64,000 bases of DNA from Melastoma dodecandrum (taxonomy: Eukaryota; Streptophyta; Magnoliopsida; Myrtales; Melastomataceae): NCBI GenBank assembly GCA_029817715.1, contig JARUPY010000538.1, positions 6,944,001 through 7,008,000 on the forward strand, read 5' to 3'. The notes under the pieces were generated by a model. The model saw nothing but the letters and a program-made list of their open reading frames with translations. It was not told where the DNA came from and did no database searches. A program made the position numbers and the translations under genes. Positions within the stretch are counted from its first letter, which is position 1. The number at the start of each line of letters is the position of its first letter. Shown piece by piece: positions 56,108 to 64,000 of this stretch.

Positions 56108-59100
56108 ATGGCCGCCTCGAAGCGGCTCGCCGTCCTTTGCCTCGTCGTCTTCCTCGTGTGGCTCGCTGGTTCCGTCAGGGCCGACGGCGCGGATGAATTG
56201 AGGGATGAGCAGGACGTCCTCAGGTCCAAGATTCGTGCCCTAGGTAGTGGCGCCCTGGAAGAGGGACGGTTAATTTTTGTTTTCTCTTTTCGAGATCGTT
56301 CAGGGCTTCGGGCGATTTGATTTGACCTTGGGGATTCTCGTCCTGCGATTCGTTGACCTGCGCCAGAATCGGCCATCGAGGAGAAATCCAAGGAGTTGGC
56401 GACCAAAGAGGAGATATTGGAGCTGAAGGAAGTTGCCATCAAGGAGAAGGCCGATAAGGTCGATTCGCTTCAGGGAGAACTGTTGTCTCTTCAGGTAGTT
56501 GACGTGAGCCTCGCCTCGCCCTGTCGAGATTTTCGAGATTTGGTCTTTGTTTGTTGATTTTTCCTTTTGCGCATCAGAAAAAGGGGAAGCTTGACGCCGA
56601 TGCTCAGATAGAAAAGGCTTATGCTCGTACCGAGGTATTAGAGAAACAGGTTAGATATTTGGCATAGGGTGCGGAGAAATCCCGGTATACATTGATGTTA
56701 TTTCATGGAGACAGTTTTTTGACAGATTGAAAAGCTGAATGGAGAAATAGCGTTGCAGATCAAGCAGAAAGAAGCTTTGGAGTCTCGTATAAGCGAATCC
56801 GAGAAGAAGATCAGTGTTTTGGTTTTGAAACATGATAATGTGAGTTTTACTTTTGTTTCTGGTTGCTTGCGTTCGTTACTCCATAACGTACTTCTCTATG
56901 TTTACAAGTGTTCCTTAGCCAGTATATTATATCTGATACTAGAATTTTTTTGGAGAACATGTCATATATAATGGATAAAGTTGTTCTTCTAGTTGGGCAC
57001 CTATTTGGAAAACAGGAATTGCACGTATGGAAACAGTGATTTCGTTTTGACGCCATAATAAAAATTGTTTGGAGTAAACTTTGATCATGGGGATCTGGTT
57101 AGGGACATGCAAATATAGGAGTAATAGTAAGGTATTGTGTCATGTACAGTGACCCAAACTGCCATACTTTGGATTTGTAAGCAGAAATCTTATATGGTTA
57201 AATTATATCACATTGAAGTACAGTATAAGAAGAATGTTAGGCTAGGAATGGGTTGCCTCTCTAGTAATGATTTTTTATTTTTTATTTTTAGCTTTCAAGG
57301 TTTCTGTGCCCTTGCCTTTTCATAAATATGCTCACATGAGTTCGAAGAACATTTGATCTGAAGGAATCAGTAAGTTGTGAATAGCTCCGAGGAAAATGGA
57401 ACCGGCATTCCCCTTATGGAACATTAAGAAGTAGTTTTGTACCTCATCTAATCTTTTCCTCTGGCATAGAAGCAAAATGAGACACTACTGGTCGTGTAAG
57501 ATATACAGAAGAATGTTAATTTTTTTTTCTTTTAGCAATAACCATTACATATCATTCATTACAAATATTGTCAAACATAAGAGGTCTAACAATTTGTTAT
57601 TCCTGAACCTTTTTATTATATTTTGCTTTCTTTCATGAATTATGATTCTCTGTGATAACTAATGGGTGCATGCAAATGAATTTTGTGATATGCAATCCTA
57701 TTACTGTTGGATGTTTGATGCCTGTGATGATTGGTGATGTCGGTTAAAGCAGTGTTGTTAAGGCGCCAAGGCGCCCGCGAGGCACCAAGGTCTCCCATTG
57801 CCCGAGGCGCTATGGCGCTGAAAAGGCGATCAAGGAGGCGCCATGTACATAAGAGGATAGCAACATGACAAGGATCCTTCACAATTGTGGCATTCATGAG
57901 GAAAGACAAGGCAATTCGCCACCTAAGGACTTTATCGAATGAAGATGAAGAGAAAATTTGGAAATCTATTGAGTGGTACTAATTTGATCCGATTGATACA
58001 TTAGTAAACAGTTAAAAAATAAGTAGATCCGCATCAAGGAGAAGGTTCCTACTAAGAATCTACTGAAAAAGGGTCCAAAACAGATGAGGCCAAGAGAATG
58101 TATCTAACTCTCATGTAGAAAAGGACGTCAACAATGAGAGAAGCAATTGTAGATTGCTTGTGTGTAGTTGTTGGCTGCCTATTGCAGATTACTTGTGTAG
58201 TTGCGCTGCCTATTGCAGACTGCTTGTGTGTAGTTGCTGGCTGCCTTAGGCAGACCCATCAGCAACAACATGCGGAGGAAGCTGTTGCTGGCCATATAAG
58301 GTTGCTAGCTTGTTATTGGTTGCTTAGGAGGTTTATTTTGGCTGTATTAGGCCAATCCTTGCCTTTTTGAAAGGCTGCTATAGCACCTGTGGTAGCGCCT
58401 TGGGTGCCGCCTCAGGAAAGGCGCCAAGGGCTCGCCTCGCCTAGCCTCTTTGCCTAGGCGAGCGCCTTTGTCGCTTTCAATAACACTGGGTTAAAGTAAA
58501 GGTGGTGCAGAGCAATGCAGAAATAAATGATTGTGCATGTGGCGGGGACAGCATTACACATGAAAAATGACATTTCTTTATTCTTCATGACATTGTTCTT
58601 TATTTTTGTTTGGTTTACTTGCTGCATAGATGTGATAATGAGATCATGTTATTCTGTAATTAATGGACAGCTTGAGAAAACTATCGAGGAGCTGAGGTCT
58701 AAGATCCGTAAAACTGAACGTGCACTTGAAGTGGCTGAGGTATGTCTGTTTCTCCTTTTGGTACTTCGATTCCGTCTTTTACTCAATGTATCATCCCTTT
58801 TGTAGGAAGAGCTAGTGAAGGCAAAGTTGGAGGCTTCTTCAAAGATAAAACAATTGACAGAGGTGTGTATTTAATTATGCTATTAACCTTCGTTGCAATT
58901 TTTGTGGGGATATCGCCATATATTGCAATTTAAAATCGGTTCAGATCACTTTCAAATTCATGTGAAATAATTAGTATGCTTTTTTTGAATTCATTGGATA
59001 AATTTGGAAAAACCTGATAAAGCAAGAAGTTGTCGGCCCGTGTTTTGTTAATTTTCTTGACTACATAGCTGTAGTTGAAACAATCTACCAGAACTATGTG

Positions 59101-60862
59101 ATTTTTGCGGTAGTATTGTTAACAAAATAGTTGCCTTCACCACGTAGGTGTAGCCATTTTTGTTTACAAAACTTACATCCTTTAGTTAAAGGTTCTTGAG
59201 ATTCTGTGCTTGTGAGAAACTTATGTGTTCTGGATGCTTCCTTAGGTCCATGCCGCGTGGCTTCCACCTTGGCTTGCATCACATTGGAGTCTGTGCCAGG
59301 TGACCTGTGGTATCAATCGATGTATGCAAAATATGTATTCTTCTCACCATTAATACATTCTACTTAAAACATAATATGTGCAGTCCTTCATAGAGACACA
59401 CTGGAATGAACATGGGAAACCTGCTATGGATGTAATAGTTAAGAAGGTACTATTGGAATACTATCTTTGCATTTGCATAATCAATGGTGAAGACTGTCTT
59501 TGGCCACTGTTAAATTTCATGTAGATATTGGGTATGAAATTTAGTGGCCTTATAAAAGTGAACTTCTTTTCCTTGGTTTATGATAGGTCGTAGAGAAGAA
59601 AGCTCAAGCAGAAGAGTGGGCTGCTCCCCACATGGAGAAGATGAAAACAGTAAGCCATCTATTAGAAAAACAATATGATGAAATTCTTTCATTCTTACCC
59701 TTAATTCCATCATGAGATGCTAAGGACAATGCATCTATTGAAGGAATATATCCCAGCTATCATGGAGCAGTTTTTGGCACTTAAAGCTTCCAGTGAACAC
59801 CATGTAAAATCCCTGACTGTAAAGGCAGTTGGGATTTATGAGACATCCCGGACAGCAATTGGCCCACACATCATCAAATTGCAGGAAGTGGCTTATCCCT
59901 ACTATCGGGTGGGCTTTCGATGTGCTCCCTGCCAACCTCCCTTCTTCCTTTTTTCTTATTTACCGTGGAGATGATATTTATGTCTGACCTAAACAGGAAG
60001 CAAAGAAGTTAAGCAAGCCATATATTGATCAAGCTGCTACTTTGTCAAAACCCCTCATTGAAAAGATAAGATTGGCCACCAAGCCTTACACGAAGAAAGT
60101 TGTCCGGACGTATGGGAAATTCTTAAAGACTGCTTCTAGCTATCATCATCAGGTATCAGTTTCTAGTTGTATTGTTGTGGCTGGCAGCTCCTTCTGGAGC
60201 TTAATACTCTGCCTGATGCTCTTGATCATGTGCTTCTAGCTATTTTTGTTTGCGAACATTTTGTCTCTAAGACCAATTCTATTTTCATTTTCTCCAACAT
60301 TTTCTTAGAAAGATTGGGATTTTGTAATAGGTATTTAAGAATCTCATGAGAATCATGTGGATGAGACTTGTATCAGCAGAAGTTGTTCTGTTCTGATTGT
60401 TTTCCTGGCAGGTCCAAGGAAATATTGAAGAGACGCTGAAAAGGCATGAATTGACAAGATCATTTGCGACAAAGGAGTTCGTTTGGTTTACGGTACATTT
60501 GATTATCTGTATGCTTTTAGATTGATTTTCAATATTTTCTACAATGTAATGAAATGAACTTTTTGTTGTAGGCATCTGCCTTGTTGGCCCTACCAGCCCT
60601 AATCATTGTTAATTTCATCTCTACTCTTTTCGGGTGAGCTTTTCTATCCAATAATCTTCCCTGCGTTGGTCAGTATTTGTTCATTTTCTTAAACATTTCC
60701 CTTCCATAAGTTCAGCTGATTTTGATTAGACAGCAGATGTGAATGTTTTGTGGTTTTCTCCATTTCCTTATCTTTTGCAGTCGAAAATCAAGGAAACCTA
60801 CCAGGGCTTCTCATAAAAATCATACTCGTCGAAAGGCAAAGCGTGGACATCCCGATAAGTGA
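56108..60862 (+). CDS. Coiled-coil, signal-peptide, single-TM protein (At2g24420/At4g31340-like), 433 aa
   Basis: Fourteen exons with GT-AG borders and consistent phases: 56108-56243, 56367-56494, 56578-56649, 56726-56839, 58671-58739, 58806-58862, 59246-59299, 59384-59446, 59587-59649, 59744-59908, 59997-60152, 60412-60492, 60572-60633, 60781-60862 (1302 nt). Residues 1-25 form a signal peptide (LAVLCLVVFLVWLAG, likely cut after VRA). Residues about 30-190 are a Glu/Lys-rich coiled coil (SKELATKEEILELKE, LEKTIEELRSKIRK). Next comes a conserved W-rich segment, AAWLPPWLASHW, then repeated helices (KPYIDQAATLSKPLIEKI). Near the C-terminus is a TM segment (ASALLALPALIIVNFIS) and a basic tail ending RRKAKRGHPDK. 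It resembles plant proteins loosely labelled myosin-heavy-chain- or DNA-repair-ATPase-related; no biochemical role is established. The acceptor of exon 10 is the least certain border. Confidence 0.88.
57750..58488 (+). mobile_element. Non-autonomous hAT element (MITE-like), 739 bp, in intron 4
   Basis: The left end CAGTGTTGTTAAGGCGCC and the right end (reverse complement CAGTGTTATTGAAAGCG) are imperfect terminal inverted repeats. The element is flanked by perfect 8-bp direct repeats GGTTAAAG (57742-57749 and 58489-58496), the target-site duplication length of hAT transposons. Both ends are rich in GGCGCC/GCCTAGGCG subterminal words. The interior holds only transposase-like debris with stops, so it moved using another element's transposase. 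It sits in the long fourth intron. Confidence 0.93.
58151..58252 (+). repeat. 31-35-bp minisatellite inside the hAT element
   Basis: Three copies of AGAYTRCTTGTG..TAGTTG..GCTGCC start at 58151, 58186 and 58217 and end before AGACCC near 58250. The middle copy is shorter (31 bp versus 35). Confidence 0.75.
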
Positions 60863-61799
60863 ATTTGCTTGAAAAGTGGACTTCTGCCATAGCTTGAGGT
60901 AATCCCTGCAATGCCATCATTTGGTTATTGAACCATATTGCAAGTGAATCCATTAATATTCAGCAAATCCTGTAATGGTTGTTTTGCTGTATGTTAATGT
61001 AGTCACTGCATTGCCAAATTCTAATACGACTTAGATTGGTAACTGTTGTTTCGATTGGCAGGATGATAATGCTTGTTTTTAAAGTGTTTTTGTACTGGTC
61101 GAGATTGTTGGTGAATTACTACCCTCTTTGCAGAAAGTCAAATTTGGGTAGGTTTAGATTGCTTGCGGTCATGAACAGCTTTGAAGTTTCCTTAATACAG
61201 GTGGGAATACCATGGCTAACACGCATGCTCCAAAGGCCTGTGCCTTGTTTGATTCAGTCCACATGGAAGCTTCTAGCTGTCGAATATGGTTACAAGAAAG
61301 GGTTGTTTCTCACATGGTTTTGACATAGAGAGTTGGGATATACAGTGTAGACCGGTCCTTGCGTTGGTGGCAATATTTTTATAGACTGTTTATATCCTTT
61401 TTGTGTGCCCATTGAAGTGATGTTTAAGGGATTAGATTTTTTTGCGTTTCCTTGGAAGGTATATTCATTACCCCCTTGATCATTTTCCATGAATTGCTGT
61501 ATGATTTATTCGGTAATTTTTGTGTAACCAATTAATTAAAACTGGTGTTTTGTCTCCTCCAAGCTACATCTTGTATTGTGCATAGTTTAGGTTTATTAGC
61601 TGAAAGCGGCTTGGACATGAGTGTATAGCTTCAAGCCTTAACATTACCTGATTTGAATACTTATGTATGTTCCCTTTTGGGACATAGTAAGGAAAGGAAA
61701 CACAAAATAACTAGTACTCTGCCAAGCATAAATGGCCATTGCCTAGACCTCATGGATGGATTTCAAGTCCGGATCAGCGAGTGCCATATGCTGCCGAGA
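60863..61799. other. 3' UTR of the coiled-coil gene and convergent spacer
   Basis: No separate gene recognised. GAG|GTAATCCC near 60898 and TTGGCAG|GATGAT near 61061 could be an intron in the 3' UTR. The right end should hold the NAC 3' UTR on the opposite strand. Short frames at 61036-61323 and 61653-61996 are not supported. Confidence 0.45.
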
Positions 61800-63046
61800 T
61801 CAGTATGCTGGCCAGTAATTGTCCATTACCAAATGCTCCATCCCTAAGTACCTGTTGTTTGCCATGTTTGAGGCACTGCCCAACTCTCCTCCGTATCCTC
61901 CTTGATCGGACCCGAGACCACCTGTGCTCATCAGGGTCGAAGACACCATTTCCTGATGGCTCATCCCTGGTCCTTGTGGCTGCATCATGGGCCTGACTGG
62001 CTGCCCAGTGCCGGCGCCACCGAGGTTGAGGTTCAGGCTAGATATAGTGAAGGCCGAAGGGTTGAGCTGGGGCGGCTGCTGCATGGGTTGGCTCATGTTC
62101 ATTGCTCCGTTCCTTAATACCCGGTTGATTTCTGCCATGTCAGCTCCGTTCACATAGTTCCTCCCTAAGATGTGGGAGTCCTCCACTTGCATCATTGTTT
62201 GTGCAACTATGCTTGGGCCGATCTCGAGATTGTAGGGAGGTGCTGCTCTTGATTGGTTTGAAGGGTATTTTTTGGCTCCAGCGCTCTTCTGGAAGACGCG
62301 GCAGACGACCCACTCATCCTGCTGGGACGTACCGGCAGCCCAACTTATTCCAGGATCACTAATAGTTACGAAAAACATGCCAAACAAAAGATATTAGATA
62401 AGTATACCTTTGAAGTTCGGAAGCCAGATCTAGAGTGGATGCGGTATTCGTGCATGACCCAGTTGCTCTTCTCACCTCTCGGCGCTCGCCCTCGATAAAA
62501 CACAAGCGTCTTCTTCATACCAACAAGCTCGGATGTTAAGCTGCTGTAGATCTCTTTGTCCTTCCCTGTTGTCTTCCAGTAGCCCGTGCTCGTTGCCCGA
62601 TTCGTCCTCACTCCCGTAGGATACTTGCGATCTCTAAGGCTAAAGAAGTACCATTCCTTTTCTCCCATCTTTGCCTTTGCTGTTTATTCTCAACGAAATG
62701 GGAAAAAAGGAATGTAACTACATCAATTTTGAATTGAAGCACATCTCCAACATCATTGGCTAGACCTAGATTGCTTCTATAGGTAACGAACTGACATGAT
62801 TTTGTCTATCAATAACTTGTCTAGAACTGAACATGATGCAGAAGTGGATTAGGGTTTTATACCTGGGAGGTCCCAGGGCTCGCACTTGTTGACATCGACA
62901 TCAGCAACGGCTCTCCCAGAGAAGTTCGCGTCAGATATCTTATTCATCAGGTAATACGTTATGAGCTCCTCGTCGGTTGGATGGAACCGAAATCCCGGTG
63001 GCAGATTGTCGTCCTTCTTGTGGTCTCCATCCTGCACGTCCCCCAT
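61800..63046 (-). CDS. NAC-domain transcription factor, NAM/CUC-like group, 324 aa
   Basis: Three exons: 62863-63046, 62408-62679 and 61800-62318 (184 + 272 + 519 nt), with the intron positions usual for NAC genes. The N-terminal NAC domain (residues 15 to about 165) shows [88 protein letters not shown] and [11 protein letters not shown]. The C-terminal half, rich in Gln, Met, Pro and Gly, is the presumed activation region and ends DNYWPAY. NAC proteins bind CGT-core DNA as dimers in the nucleus. The subgroup call rests on the [17 protein letters not shown] segment. The usual WKATG motif reads WKTTG at residues 96-100. No miR164-type target site (coding VSCFS) was seen. Exon 3 has a CAGCAG acceptor, allowing a 324- or 325-aa product. 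Confidence 0.95.
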
Positions 63047-64000
63047 CTTCCTTTTCCCTCGAAACCCTAGCTCTACCCAACAAAAATCTTCATGAACTCA
63101 GGCAAAATGAAGTCGCATGAGTACACGGAATGAAGAAAACAAAGGGGCCATCAATTCTTCTCTAACCTAAGGGATCGCAAATGTAAAACATGTGAATCCA
63201 TGCGAGGTAAAGCCTATCCTTCCAAGAAACAGAAAGTAGATAAGAAGTACACAGATGACGGAAAAGCTTATGGAGATTACTTGTCAAGCCAAGATGCAGC
63301 ACAAGATGCTTTTTTATTTTGGTTACCTCGCGAAAGGCGTAAGAGACTACCTTAAGCTATGGTTTTCGAAGAGACTTTGTCTTACATGAAGTTGGAAGGA
63401 ACAAGAAATCTAAGATATGGTGATAATTTATTTAGGACGATGAAGTGAAGGAGTCACCAAACATGGGTCTTCATGAACAAGCTGTCTGTTCTAGCCCTTG
63501 ATACTAATATGTGTTAACTTCGTGTTCCAGTGATTAAGCAATAATATAACAACCCCACTTGTCGACTAGTGCAGTTATTATATTATAATCCAACTCTTCG
63601 TTTCTGTTGATCACTCGTGATTTGTGATAATAATGGAGCTTTTTAAGTACCTCATGAGTCTAACAATCCAAGAAAAGTCGCACCAATGCTTCCTATTACT
63701 TCACTAGTGGCATCATGAGGTCTGATTAAGCTGGATTCATGGATAGAACGGTAATCTGCTTCCTTTCTGCCATGATAATCATCGGTCTCTGAGTGTATGG
63801 GATGGTATATGGAAGAAGAGTGAAGTATCTCCTTATTACGTCCAAGGGTTTCGCTTTAAGTTCGTCTCGTTTTCATGACTCCAAACGACCGAAACAGGAC
63901 CTTCTAAGGAAGCAACTGAATTCTCAATCTTCTTGCATCATATCATGTTCGATTACATGGAGGTTTTTAACGAAATTAGGGTTTCCTTGCGGGAAAGAGG
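63047..64000 (-). promoter_or_regulatory. NAC gene 5' UTR and promoter region
   Basis: No other gene is recognised. TTAGGGTTT at 63976-63984 is a telo-box (AAACCCTAA on the minus strand), a motif seen in many plant promoters, but about 930 bp from the start codon. A TATA box was not confidently placed. Confidence 0.4.

Noticed and set aside
61800..62318. miR164 target site in the NAC gene
   Set aside because: Looked for because of the NAM/CUC-like domain; no coding equivalent of the usual VSCFS-type site is present in exon 3.
1..64000. CRISPR arrays, tRNA/rRNA genes, bacterial operons or phage genes
   Set aside because: No regularly spaced identical repeats with unique spacers, no tRNA-like cloverleaf or rRNA noticed, and all recognised genes are plant nuclear or plant transposon genes.

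Overview
This is nuclear DNA from a flowering plant, most likely a eudicot; I did not identify the species. The basis is several plant-type genes with GT-AG introns (a SAUR auxin-response gene, a DUF599 membrane protein, a plant-type Gfo/Idh/MocA oxidoreductase, a coiled-coil membrane protein and a NAC transcription factor). These sit among decayed Copia and Gypsy LTR retrotransposons and hAT DNA transposons. Nothing looks prokaryotic, organellar or CRISPR-like.

Layout. About 1-6.0 kb is a Copia relic: gag and protease are fused by an internal deletion to the very end of pol, then come an env-position ORF, a polypurine tract and a probable 3' LTR. 6.2-6.9 kb holds an intronless SAUR gene (minus). 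7.5-10.9 kb is gene-poor, with LTR-like debris, a 52-bp tandem repeat and a cluster of GTAC-centred palindromes. 10.9-12.3 kb holds a two-exon DUF599 gene (minus). 12.4-18.0 kb is intergenic, with long poly-C tracts and a second, denser TTCGTAC/GTACGAA cluster. 18.1-19.4 kb holds a two-exon oxidoreductase (plus).

From 20.4 to 33.3 kb a Copia element is split inside its reverse transcriptase by a roughly 8.8-kb Gypsy (Tat-lineage-like) insertion, and its coding resumes on the other side. From 33.3 to 55.8 kb is a gene-less block. It holds an 87-bp tandem repeat, two copies of a long LTR-like repeat family, a hAT transposase relic, a gag fragment, a MULE-like inverted-repeat element, a broken plant-mobile-domain (PMD) gene, and a Gypsy element on the minus strand whose 5' LTR ends about 330 bp before the next gene.

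From 56.1 to 60.9 kb is a 14-exon gene for a signal-peptide, coiled-coil, single-TM protein; its fourth intron carries a clean hAT MITE with a perfect 8-bp target duplication. It converges on a three-exon NAC gene (minus, 61.8-63.0 kb).

The five intact-looking genes share no obvious pathway; their adjacency looks like ordinary plant gene order broken up by transposons. I found no convincing evidence of an undescribed multi-gene system. The most interesting items are structural: the MITE and its likely autonomous relative in the same window, the GTAC palindrome clusters, the perfect hairpin in an LTR beside a promoter, and the nested insertion.
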